From the NCBI GenBank assembly GCA_030748495.1, contig JASMLX010000002.1, positions 13,392-77,391 of the forward strand: a DNA stretch of 64,000 bases, in the 5' to 3' direction. This document shows, one piece after another, positions 52,737-61,606 of this stretch. A program made the position numbers and the translations under genes. The notes under the pieces are model-generated. The model was not told the DNA's origin. It made no database searches and saw nothing but the letters and a program-made list of their open reading frames with translations. Source of the DNA: Candidatus Poribacteria bacterium. Its GTDB lineage: Bacteria; Poribacteria; WGA-4E; UBA9662. Each line of letters opens with the position of its first letter. Positions within the stretch are counted from its first letter, which is position 1.

Positions 52737-53504
52737 TTGCGAACTGACAAAAGCTTGGTTTTCGGTCTGTTACTGCTTTTAGCTACTGGCCTTTGTTCTA
52801 CTGGACAGTCTCAGATACTCTGGCTGCCTTTTGAAGGCGCGGGTGAGATCGCAAGGGACGTAAGCGGCAACCGAAAAGATGGTGTCGTCGTTAAGGCAAC
52901 TCGTGTACCGGGTAAGTATAGGCAGGGTATCTCTATTGGTGAAGAAGACGAATATGTCGAGATTCCTAATGTTCTTAAGCCCGAAGGAACTCTCGAATTC
53001 TGGTTTAAACCAAATTGGCAGGGCGATACAGCGGAGACCTACAGGCTATTTGATGCCGCCTCGGATAAGATTTTCTGGTTTGTGGGAAAAGGTCTGACCG
53101 GGGAGCGCATACCGAATTTTGGCTTCTTCTTAGAGGACGCGATTGATACTGATTTTATAATCAAAACAGATGCTAACGTTATATCTGTTGACACCTGGTA
53201 TCATATAGCCGCGACCTGGGATTTCGGCAGTGGAAAAGCGAACTTCTATATTAATGGAGAAGAGGCTGCGAACAGCGACGGATTGGGTAAGTTCCCCGAA
53301 CTTACGCCAAAAGCCAGAATTGGGTTTAATGCGGAGAGTGGTTACAAAGCCGCTGACAACGGTGCTAACGGCATTATTGATGAATTCGCCATTTACGACA
53401 AGGCTCTGAACGCCGATGAAATTAAGCAGGATATGAAGCAGTTAGCTTATTCTGTTGAGCCGGATCACAAGCTAGCCACTGTTTGGGGAAACATCAAGTG
53501 GTGA
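52737..53504 (+). CDS. Secreted LamG (concanavalin-like) protein 4 with TTG start
   Basis: 255 residues. TTG 52737 follows AGGAGGAG by about 6 bases. ATG 52701 is in frame but would place the Shine-Dalgarno-like sequence inside the gene. A signal peptide of about 21 residues (LVFGLLLLLATGLCSTGQS) is followed by a LamG domain with QILWLPFEGAGEIARDVSGN, TLEFWFKPNWQGD, TWYHIAATWDFGSG and IIDEFAIYDKALNADEIKQD. The C-terminus is VEPDHKLATVWGNIKW, the shared tail without the usual extra basic residues. It sits 18 kb from the other three LamG genes, among sulfatase and aldolase genes. Confidence 0.91.
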   Translation: MRTDKSLVFGLLLLLATGLCSTGQSQILWLPFEGAGEIARDVSGNRKDGVVVKATRVPGKYRQGISIGEEDEYVEIPNVLKPEGTLEFWFKPNWQGDTAETYRLFDAASDKIFWFVGKGLTGERIPNFGFFLEDAIDTDFIIKTDANVISVDTWYHIAATWDFGSGKANFYINGEEAANSDGLGKFPELTPKARIGFNAESGYKAADNGANGIIDEFAIYDKALNADEIKQDMKQLAYSVEPDHKLATVWGNIKW

Positions 53505-53764
53505 GATGATATTCCGCTAAGATTAACGTATCTTAGCCGGTGTGGTTAGGTTATGGTGGTTATTGAATGGTGAGTGGAACAAAAAACTACCGCATACACG
53601 CTGGTAGTGAGTACCGATATAATGTTGGCGGAAAACCGTCGAAGCCCTTAATACGGTTCAAGGAATCGTTCGGATCTCAAGGTTTTTCGCGATTCGTTGG
53701 AAAAACAGATTGCTACGTTTAGGAAGGGGTGTCCATACCCTCTTAGACCGGAAAGGAAATATGC

Positions 53765-54658
53765 ATGTCTAAACTTGTCTATGGCATTTTGCCTGCACTG
53801 GTGACGCCGTTTGACGATAACCTCGAACTCAAGATAGACGCGGTGGCACCGCTCGTGCGCTCTCTTTTGGAGACCGACATCAGCGGTTTCTTTGTGTGTG
53901 GTGGCACCGGCGAAGGCCGGGCCATGAACGTGCCGGAACGAAAGGCAATGGGAGAGGCTGCTGTCAGGGCCGTGGGAGGTCAGGTACCGGTGATTCTCCA
54001 TGTAGGGGGAACAACGACAGAAGAAGCCGTGGCGCTTGCGGCACACGCCCCCACGGTCGGAGCAGACGCGGTGGCCTCGGTAGCGCCCGCTAACCGGCCG
54101 AATGACCTGGCCGCCGCCGTGAAGCATTACACCGCTATAGGCAGTGCCTCAGATCTACCTTTCTATGTTTACTGGCTGGCCTCCGATGCCGATCGAGGGG
54201 TGACGGCTCACAGATTTCTCGAGGCCATGGCGGACGTACCGAATTTCTCCGGAATTAAGTTCACCGATACGAATTTCTATCTGTTTCAGCAACTAGTGGA
54301 CCTTTCAGGCGGATGTCTGAATGCGATTACCGGTCCCGATGAAATGTGCGCGGCCGGTATGATAATGGGAAGTGACGGGGCTATAGGTAGCACGTACAAC
54401 ATAATGCCCAGGATATTTTGCGGAATGTACCAGGCGTTTCAGGAAGGACGTGTCCAGGATGCAATGAAGGCCCAGACTAGCGCTAACAGGATGATTTCTA
54501 TCCTCATATCTGTCGGGGTGTTGGCAGGCATCAAAGCCATGCTCGGATGGCAGGGACTACCAGTGGGCCCCCCGCGTCCGCCAAACAATCGTCTCACGAA
54601 AGAAGACGAGTTAAGACTGAGACGGACAATCGAGGCCCTGGACTTCGAGGTCGTGTGA
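53765..54658 (+). CDS. Dihydrodipicolinate synthase/N-acetylneuraminate lyase family aldolase
   Basis: 297 residues, class I aldolase TIM barrel. The Schiff-base Lys is in FSGIKFTDTNFYLFQQL (about residue 166) and the catalytic Tyr in LPFYVYWLASD (about 138). GGTGEGRAMNVPERKAM near the N-terminus and GSDGAIGSTYNI near the C-terminus bind the carboxylate. Family members condense or cleave pyruvate with an aldehyde (DapA, NanA, KDG aldolases), and sequence alone cannot choose. Location next to heparinase-like and enolase-superfamily genes suggests sugar-acid catabolism rather than lysine synthesis. The DNA is richer in G+C than genes to its left. Confidence 0.85.
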   Translation: MSKLVYGILPALVTPFDDNLELKIDAVAPLVRSLLETDISGFFVCGGTGEGRAMNVPERKAMGEAAVRAVGGQVPVILHVGGTTTEEAVALAAHAPTVGADAVASVAPANRPNDLAAAVKHYTAIGSASDLPFYVYWLASDADRGVTAHRFLEAMADVPNFSGIKFTDTNFYLFQQLVDLSGGCLNAITGPDEMCAAGMIMGSDGAIGSTYNIMPRIFCGMYQAFQEGRVQDAMKAQTSANRMISILISVGVLAGIKAMLGWQGLPVGPPRPPNNRLTKEDELRLRRTIEALDFEVV

Positions 54659-54880
54659 CGCACCATGCTCCGGATTCTTCACACAACGCCCTGTAATACC
54701 GCCGGAGCGCCTATAGTTTTGTGAAGGCGGACGGTACTTGGGCGACGATAGCCGGTTGGTTACTTTTACCCAAGGCCCTTACGGAGTTGTGATCTCTACA
54801 TAACTTTAGTAGCGGAAGAGAACCCGACACGCCGAGAGATTAGGCGTGGAACATGTAGTACAGTTAAGAACAGATACGCG

Positions 54881-57800
54881 ATGCGAAATCGATTGTTAGT
54901 CTGGCTGCTGTGCGCCGGGTTGATTTGCTATTCGAATTGGAGCTATGCCGACGTGAAAATTCTCGATAAACCGTTATGGATACTTCCGGGACAGCAGTTC
55001 CGCGTGTGCCTGCAACAACCGGCGGGCTCCGGTAAACTGGCGGTTGATTTTCCACCGTCGCTGGAGATGTTCGACCAGTGGGATCAGGACGAGATTCAAC
55101 GTTTCTACTTTCGCAGCCTGGAACCAGGAACGGCGATGCTCAAGTTTTCTGGGCAGGGCGGTAAACTTGAGCTGGAGATCGAGGTTATTGCTTGGGCAGA
55201 CCTGCACACGCGCCGAAAATATAGAAACGTCACTCTCCCTCGTATCTGGCCGATGGATATCTCTGCTTACAGCGATCTGAAGTCAGCGCGCACGCTGCAC
55301 ACCGAAGAGGATTTAGCAAACCTGCGCAAGGGCGAAACCGTATCCAGGCGGGCGAAACGGTGGACCAATGCTCCTGACGAAGATATCTACAACATTGTCC
55401 CCGGCCCTAGCGTGCCGAGGACCTGTCTCATGGTCCTGGGTCAGTGCGAAGGTGGAGGTGTAGGCAAAGGCTGTCCGAAATGCGGTGACAAGATCTACAA
55501 AGGTCGCAGTGGATTCTATCCCTGGGTCTTCGATGCCGAAAAGCATCCGTGGAAAGTGCAGTGCCCCGAATGCGAGACTTGGTTCCCTTCCAACGACTGG
55601 CATAAAGGCGATATGCATTCGGGCCAGTACCCGGACGATGGTTACGGTTGTGAACCATTGATTCCGGTCAAGGACACTAACGGCCGCGCCTGGCGTTACC
55701 CGTTCATAGCCTACTATCACCAATGGACAGCCTATATGAATGAACTTACGCCCGGCATCATTGAGTGCGCCCAAGCCGCTGTTGCCACCGGGGACCGAGC
55801 TTACGCACACAAAGCTGCGGTGGGACTGCTGCGGTTTGCTGAAAGTATGCTGGATATGTCGCTCAATCTGAATCACCGCAAACTGGCTAATCGCGACGGC
55901 ATCTATCAATGGCTGGTCGGCGCCCCCATCGAAGCAAAGTTCCATCAGCTCAACCACAGTTTCTCTTACATTCAGCCTAACTGGGATACCCCGCGTATGG
56001 AAAGCGCGGCACGAGCCTGGGACCTGATATTCGACAAGCTCGAGGGGGACCAGGCGCTGCTCGATTTCTGCCGGAGTAACCACCATCCGGAGATTCGCTC
56101 CATCAAGGAGTTTCGGCGATTCATCGACGCCGGTGTGATCCGCGCCCCGGTTCAGATGTGCCTGGACAACGCGGTGTGGCGCAACTATCCGCAACAAGAG
56201 GTCACCGCCTCAACCTTGGCTCTGGCGCTCGGAACGCCGAAAGCGATGGACATCGTGGACTACCTGCTGAATGAAAACGGTGTTCGTTTTGCTCTCTCGA
56301 ACCAATATTACAAAGACGGTTCAGCGCATGAATCACCGAGCTACAACCACATCCAGATTCGCGATATGGCTCGGCTGTTCCAGACGTTGGAGAGGTTGCG
56401 CCAACTGTTCCCCGACCGATACAAGGAGCCTCGTTTCGTTTCTCCCATTCAGGATCCGAAATTCCGTAGGCAGTATGATTTTCCGCTGGAATTTTCTCTC
56501 ATCGGTCGCACCTATGCCGAGGTAAGCGATTCAGGAAGTGCCGGCCAGTCCAACCCAATCGACCCTCAACAGGGCTACCCCTGCGATTTCAACGACTGGG
56601 TCACTGCATGGGAACTCACCGGAGATGCCCGCTTCGCTCAGGCTATGTACGGCCCAGGCGGAAGCCTGGCGAAGAAAATCTCTAATCCGGAACTTCGCGC
56701 CGCTGCCGAGAAGGCTGGTAAGAAGTTGGGCTGGCAGGTGAAAGTGCCGAGCAACATTCTCGATGGCTACGGTCACGCTATCCTTCGCTCAGGAGATGGC
56801 GAACACCAGCGAGCCCTCTGGATGCGATACACCCGCTGCGTTCAGCATGCCCATCCGGATATGCTGACGTTCGGGTTGGAAGGGCTGAAACGTAACCTCC
56901 TTCCGGAACTGGGGTACCCGCAAGGTTGGACATTTGCAGAACACTGGGAGACCAACTGGGGCACACACTATGGTACGCATATCACGGGCATGCGCAGTAC
57001 GGACTTCAACAAGGGGGAACTGACAATGTTTGTATCTGCATCGCCTGCCCAGGTCGCCGCAGCCGAATGCACCGCGAAACTCAAAGAGAAGCGTGTCTTG
57101 CGCCAGCGGCTGATAGCTCTTGTTGACCTGTCGGAAGAGGTTTTCTATGCCCTGACCGTTGAGCGTGTTCATGGCGGCGAGGAACACACGTTCAGTTTCC
57201 ACGGCCCAGATGGTGATGTAACGCCAGCCAACCTGACTCTTGAGCCTTACAACGGCACGGCCTTGGGGGAAGGTCTCGAGTACGGTGACTTCTCTTCAAC
57301 GAACGCTATAGATCCCGAACTCTCATGTCTCGCATTTCTGCGGGAACCGGCCAAAGGTACTCCGAAGGGTATTTGGAGCCTGGACTATGCGCTCCGTGGG
57401 CAGGAGGATATTCACCTGCGCATGACGAGTGTCTATCCCAAAGCAAACGAATTGATCGTAGCCAAAGGGAAGGCCCCCGGCGGCGTTTCGAAGTACGACA
57501 TGACCTGGGCTATTCAGCGTGGCCACAGCGAATCGCCTTTGACCACTCAATACCTCCAGGTTCTGGAGCCATATGCCAACAACGCCACTATCGAAAAGAT
57601 AGAGCGTTTACCTGTCAGCGGTGGCGATCCCAATGCGCAGTTTCCCCCGCTCGCCGTGCGCATTACCACTCGCGAGGTCATCGACACGATCCTGCTCCAA
57701 CACAAGGCCGGACCGGTTGTAACCGCGGGAGGAATCACATTCGACGGCGAGTTCGAGTTGTGGCGAAAGGGTCGCAACAAGCTCCCGGCAGCAATGCTTG

Positions 57801-58300
57801 TCCGAGGCACAAAGCTGCTCAAAGACAATACCGGCGTCACGCTGTCTGAGGCGGAATACCGCGGGGAGATAGTCTCTTGCGACTGGAAGAGCGCTGCGGT
57901 CACTATCCGCCCGGCCCCCGCTTCAGTGGCCGGGCTATCTGGCCGACACATTCGCATCACAAACCCCGATGGCAACTCGGTATCGTACCAGATCGTAGAT
58001 GCTGAACAGATCAAGGATGGTTGCCGCGTCCGCCTGGGCCTCGATCCTCGAATCGGCGAAGGCTTCGTAAAAGGCTGCAGAGATGGAGTCATCACCAGCG
58101 AGACCTATCTGAAACTTTATCCCTTCGGCTACTACGCGGGCAAAACCCTTACCAATGAGACCGGCGACGTTTTCTATCGCCTCAGCGATGTCGCCAAGCA
58201 CGACTGTTTTATCGCCAAGGATCAGGACAAAGACCTGACCGCTACCGAGATGGCCTGTGCCGATTTCTCATCTACGACTACGGCCCCGGGGACCACGTAA
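54881..58300 (+). CDS. Heparinase II/III-like polysaccharide lyase, C-terminus altered by a frameshift
   Basis: 1139 residues, signal peptide at about 1-23 (LLVWLLCAGLICYSNWSYA). An N-terminal Ig-like domain is followed by a possible zinc-ribbon with two CxxC pairs (CPKCGDKIYKG and CPECETWFPS), then an alpha/alpha toroid with AWDLIFDKLEGDQALLD, HESPSYNHIQIRDMARLF, and a beta-sandwich region containing HPDMLTFGLEG. This order matches heparinase II/III-like lyases, which cleave acidic glycosaminoglycans by beta-elimination. The last codons read ADFSSTTTAPGTT, but one frame over the sequence gives LIYDYGPGDHVTVENF up to TGA 58333-58335. A one-base deletion near 58265 therefore replaced about 23 conserved residues. 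The gene is G+C richer than most of the window. Confidence 0.87.
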   Translation: MRNRLLVWLLCAGLICYSNWSYADVKILDKPLWILPGQQFRVCLQQPAGSGKLAVDFPPSLEMFDQWDQDEIQRFYFRSLEPGTAMLKFSGQGGKLELEIEVIAWADLHTRRKYRNVTLPRIWPMDISAYSDLKSARTLHTEEDLANLRKGETVSRRAKRWTNAPDEDIYNIVPGPSVPRTCLMVLGQCEGGGVGKGCPKCGDKIYKGRSGFYPWVFDAEKHPWKVQCPECETWFPSNDWHKGDMHSGQYPDDGYGCEPLIPVKDTNGRAWRYPFIAYYHQWTAYMNELTPGIIECAQAAVATGDRAYAHKAAVGLLRFAESMLDMSLNLNHRKLANRDGIYQWLVGAPIEAKFHQLNHSFSYIQPNWDTPRMESAARAWDLIFDKLEGDQALLDFCRSNHHPEIRSIKEFRRFIDAGVIRAPVQMCLDNAVWRNYPQQEVTASTLALALGTPKAMDIVDYLLNENGVRFALSNQYYKDGSAHESPSYNHIQIRDMARLFQTLERLRQLFPDRYKEPRFVSPIQDPKFRRQYDFPLEFSLIGRTYAEVSDSGSAGQSNPIDPQQGYPCDFNDWVTAWELTGDARFAQAMYGPGGSLAKKISNPELRAAAEKAGKKLGWQVKVPSNILDGYGHAILRSGDGEHQRALWMRYTRCVQHAHPDMLTFGLEGLKRNLLPELGYPQGWTFAEHWETNWGTHYGTHITGMRSTDFNKGELTMFVSASPAQVAAAECTAKLKEKRVLRQRLIALVDLSEEVFYALTVERVHGGEEHTFSFHGPDGDVTPANLTLEPYNGTALGEGLEYGDFSSTNAIDPELSCLAFLREPAKGTPKGIWSLDYALRGQEDIHLRMTSVYPKANELIVAKGKAPGGVSKYDMTWAIQRGHSESPLTTQYLQVLEPYANNATIEKIERLPVSGGDPNAQFPPLAVRITTREVIDTILLQHKAGPVVTAGGITFDGEFELWRKGRNKLPAAMLVRGTKLLKDNTGVTLSEAEYRGEIVSCDWKSAAVTIRPAPASVAGLSGRHIRITNPDGNSVSYQIVDAEQIKDGCRVRLGLDPRIGEGFVKGCRDGVITSETYLKLYPFGYYAGKTLTNETGDVFYRLSDVAKHDCFIAKDQDKDLTATEMACADFSSTTTAPGTT

Positions 58301-58485
58301 CGGTAGAGAACTTTGCGACTATCCGGAAGAACTGAGGCGGTGTCCGGGCCACTGCAATCTTGGGGTATCCGATAGATTAGTTCAAATGAAGCTGACTCAA
58401 TATCAATTCTATAATGGTCGGCCAAAGTTACCCGCTACCGGCACCAGGTCAAAGGTGATTAGGTGGGATAACGTTAATTTTCAAA

Positions 58486-59613
58486 TTATAAAACTAACTG
58501 CCGCTTAACTACCGCCTCGTCAAGGTCCACGCCCAGCCCTGGGCTTGTTGGTGGCGTAATATAGCCATTTTCAAACTTAATTGGTTCCTTGAAGATCTGC
58601 TGGTGAAGATCGTTTCCGTTGTACTCCTGAATCAAGAAATTTGGGGAACAGGTATCAACTTGTATTGCAGCGGCGGCGGCGATGGGGCCACAATACATAT
58701 GCGGGGCAATCATCGCGTAATGGGCTTCGGCGATGCTGGCGATTTTCTTCGACTCAAGGATGCCGCCGCATTGACCAACATCCAACTGAATGACCTGTGC
58801 AGCCTGTTTCTTAAGCAGTTCCGCGAATTCAAATTTGGTAACCAGACGCTCGCCCGTGGCAATCGGAATGCTGGTATGAGCGGCAACTCGGGCCATTTCA
58901 TCGATATTCTCCGGTGGAACGGGCTCTTCAAACCAGAAAGGATCAAATTCTTCCAGAATTTTGGCGACGCGAATAGCCCCAGCAGTGCTAAATTGCCCGT
59001 GAGTGCCAATGCCAATTTCCAAATCATCTCCTACCGCGTTGCGGATCACCTGAAAAATTTTGGCAACGTGACGGATCATTTTTAGAGGAAAGTCACGCGG
59101 ATAGGGGAAGAATGGGGTAAAGGGATCCCACTTACAGGCCGTGTTGCCATCTTCGACCAGTTTAATTGCAATGTCTGCCGCCTTTTCCGGATTTTCCCAA
59201 ATGCCCTCAGTTGGCATGTAGGCATAGGCACGGAGTTTGTTGTGAAATTGGCCGCCTAGCAGATTGTAGATAGGTTGATTCGTCACCTTACCAATAATAT
59301 CCCAACAAGCCATTTCAATCGCACTCAGAGCGGGAGTCATATCCAAGCCCGGATGGCGATAGTCATGTCGTGAGGCAAAAATGGTTTGCCATAGCTTCTC
59401 CACCTCAAATGGATTGCTACCAACGACAAATTGTTCGCCTAAATCCTTAATTAGTCGGACCTGCGCATCTAGATTGGTCGCATTCCCCGACGGTCTCTCC
59501 CCCAATCCAACAATGCCCTCATCCGTGACAAGTTGGACAAAAAGCCACATACTCCCCCCACGATAAGGCCGAATGTTGTTTAGTACAATAGTTTTGACTT
59601 CAACGACTTTCAT
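58486..59613 (-). CDS. Mandelate racemase/muconate lactonising enzyme family (enolase superfamily)
   Basis: 375 residues. The enolase-superfamily barrel is visible: the second metal Glu lies in DPFWFEEPVPPENIDEM and the third in PIATGERLVTKFEFAELL. VIQLDVGQCGGILESKKIAS and YAMIAPHMYCGPIAAAAAI close the barrel. The first metal/base region reads IGIGTHGQFS, with His but Thr rather than Asp at the usual position, so the substrate is uncertain and it may be a sugar-acid dehydratase. ATG 59613 has a strong GGAGGAAAAA site. It is oriented against the heparinase gene. Both genes could act on uronic acids, which is inferred from context. Confidence 0.87.
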   Translation of the reverse strand: MKVVEVKTIVLNNIRPYRGGSMWLFVQLVTDEGIVGLGERPSGNATNLDAQVRLIKDLGEQFVVGSNPFEVEKLWQTIFASRHDYRHPGLDMTPALSAIEMACWDIIGKVTNQPIYNLLGGQFHNKLRAYAYMPTEGIWENPEKAADIAIKLVEDGNTACKWDPFTPFFPYPRDFPLKMIRHVAKIFQVIRNAVGDDLEIGIGTHGQFSTAGAIRVAKILEEFDPFWFEEPVPPENIDEMARVAAHTSIPIATGERLVTKFEFAELLKKQAAQVIQLDVGQCGGILESKKIASIAEAHYAMIAPHMYCGPIAAAAAIQVDTCSPNFLIQEYNGNDLHQQIFKEPIKFENGYITPPTSPGLGVDLDEAVVKRQLVL

Positions 59614-60022
59614 TTTTTCCTCCTGAAATTAGGTTAAGTCTGATGGGTTGATAGGAATCGACTGTCGGCAGCCATCCTAACACATAACAAAATCCGATGA
59701 AAATGGTAATGGGCTTCACCAAACCGAGAGTGGGGATCCGTCACTTCCTTCAGCATGACAAACTCACTCCCTCTGTCATTCCGATGACCATAACCAATCC
59801 ACCTCATACCGTAGGGGCGAAGCAGCACCAAGCTATTGGTACTTTCTATAACCTCCCATACAGGTGATGGATTTCGCCTCCGACGAGGTTTGTATGCTTC
59901 GTCCAGTATTCGATTACACCATCGGGTTTTCTGGGCGAAGTATACCACCCGCACAGATCAACACATCACTCACCTGTACCAACACTAACTGAATACTGAA
60001 CCCATCGGTACTAACTTCGCCC
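59614..60022. other. Non-coding stretch; no gene
   Basis: A frame on the minus strand (59634-59954) is open but is composed of Arg-rich, motif-free residues with no ribosome-binding site. The sequence has several short direct repeats of GGGCGAAG type (for example at 59815 and 59934), the kind seen in dispersed intergenic repeats, but a copy elsewhere could not be traced. Confidence 0.35.
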
Positions 60023-60732
60023 CTACACGGTTTCCGTTAGATGGCTGCGAATGCCAGTATCAACCCCCACTGACACGCGTCGAAACCTGTTGAAGGAGAT
60101 CTTACCATCCGGAACGTAGCTGAAGCGGGCAACTACCCGCAGGAAGTAGGAAGGAATGTTGAACCAAGGCCCGCCCCGAAACACCCGGTCACTGTCAGGA
60201 CAAACATTCTTATAGTTACTGGTTAATGCTTCTATACTATCATGGCCCGACAGCGGATTAACCGCCGCGCTTTTACTGTTAATAACCTGAGTCATATTTG
60301 TCTAAACACCACTTCCATACATTCCCTGCCATGTCGTATAATCCATAACCGTTGGTTGGATAACTACCTACTACCACCGTTGTTTTATTCCTACCATAAC
60401 ATGCAGAAACTCATCCGCTGCCACGGTCCATACTATCTCTTTCCCTCTCCCACTACTAACTCCTTCCCCCACATCCCCCGATAGTTGCTCTCTCGGTACG
60501 GTAAAACTTAATGTCTTTCTTCCATCATCCGATACCTTGACGCTAACCATCATCAGATCTCCATCCGCATCCTCCATCTCGTAGCTAATCAACACATGCT
60601 CATAATCCAACTGTTTACTATTGGGTTAGAAACTACCGGCTCCTGGTTCTCCTCCTCCTGCGTCCATAAACTCATTGTTAACAACGGTAACAATACAGAT
60701 AGATATGCCACTCTTCTCATTTGCTTCTCCAT
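60023..60732 (-). pseudogene. FGE/SUMF1-domain secreted protein, frameshifted
   Basis: Starting MEKQMRRVAYLSVLLPLLTM at 60732 (a signal peptide), a one-base shift near 60610 leads to LDYEHVLISYEMEDADGDLM, VSDDGRKTLSFTVP and EGVSSGRGKEIVW. The product breaks off after [10 protein letters not shown] and resumes in other frames with [19 protein letters not shown], then DSDRVFRGGPWFNIP and SYVPDGKISFNRFRRVS. [19 protein letters not shown] and RVxRGGxW are hallmarks of the formylglycine-generating/SUMF1 fold. Part of the domain between them is deleted. The cadherin-like leader plus FGE fold is a common Poribacteria-type architecture. It cannot serve as the enzyme needed by the sulfatase at 50583. 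Confidence 0.75.
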
Positions 60733-60749
60733 TCCGTTTAACTGCACAC

Positions 60750-60990
60750 CATTAAACATCTGCTGGCCTGAATATAGCAAATTAATCCCTTTTTGTAGAG
60801 TCTTTGTTAGCTGACGAGTAACTCGGCTCTTAGCGATTTCTAGCAGTTCATCCATGTCAGTAGTGTAGACTTGGATTATCCCGTCACTACTAGTAGCTAT
60901 AATCCGTTGCCCATCTGGACTATAGCCCGCTGAATTGACCATACTATCATGGCTTGTCAATGCTAATCTGACTCTGATTTGACCAACGAT
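60750..60990 (-). pseudogene. WD40-repeat protein, C-terminal remnant
   Basis: The minus strand reads SHDSMVNSAGYSPDGQRIIA, TSSDGIIQVYTTDMDELLEI and AKSRVTRQLTKT. The FSPDG-like and DG-hydrophobic pattern is one complete WD40 blade and the following DELLEIAKSRVTRQLT end is characteristic of Poribacteria-type WD40 proteins. The N-terminal blades are missing and a stop-free leftover extends to about 60750. It lies directly upstream of the FGE pseudogene on the same strand. Confidence 0.65.
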
Positions 60991-61606
60991 TGACGTAAGA
61001 CAGTATTTGACAAAGGAAAAACCGTCTCATTAGTATATTATATAGGGGCCTAAAAGACTCAGTTGCCAAAAGTAGGCTGAGTTTTTTAGGGTTAGTTTCC
61101 GAGTTCATGGAAGTAGTTGCAGCTAAAAACTTGAGCAATAGCAATCCGAGCTATTTTCATAGCCTGATTGCGTTAGGCGACGGTTCTACCTGATATCATT
61201 AACCTTTGAAACCGATTAACAGTAGTCCGATCACTATCCTGCTATTCAATAACACGAGTCAACAATCGGGCATGCTCTCTAATAAGTAAATCAGATCGGT
61301 ATCCAAGGTATCAATCAGCACAGTTCAAAGTTAACCTTAAAATTGTCTTCCTATCGGAGAAAGCCCCAGTTATGAGCCGACATAACCTGGTGGACATCAT
61401 CCGCATCTTTCCACACTACTGGTACTAGTTTATCTCCAGGTTTTCCCCATCAGATTTAACGCCGCTTTACTGCTCGGCTCCTCGCAATGATAAGTGTTTG
61501 GTTTGCAACTGGGCGTCGCGCTATGGTATATGGGCATAGGTCAATACATCTCTCTTCAAATAGCACATCTTCGCCTTTACTCCTCTTGGAGAATAAAATA
61601 GCCGTT
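60991..61606. other. Non-coding region with a long hairpin; upstream region of the aminotransferase
   Basis: CCTAAAAGACTCAG (61049-61062) pairs with CTGAGTTTTTTAGG (61077-61090), a 14-bp stem (one G-T pair) with a 14-base loop and a T-rich right arm; it may end transcripts on the plus strand, although no plus-strand gene ends here. Frames opening upstream of ATG 61607 are in frame with the aminotransferase but code for an Arg/Ser-rich leader without homology. Confidence 0.45.

Noticed and set aside
55313-56197. Open antisense frame of 294 codons inside the heparinase-like gene.
   Set aside because: It is fully overlapped by a well-supported gene, has no ribosome-binding site or motif, and G+C-rich coding DNA often leaves long antisense frames open.
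57325-57849. Open plus-strand frame of 174 codons overlapping the heparinase-like gene in another frame.
   Set aside because: The frame with lyase homology covers the same bases. The alternative product is basic and motif-free.
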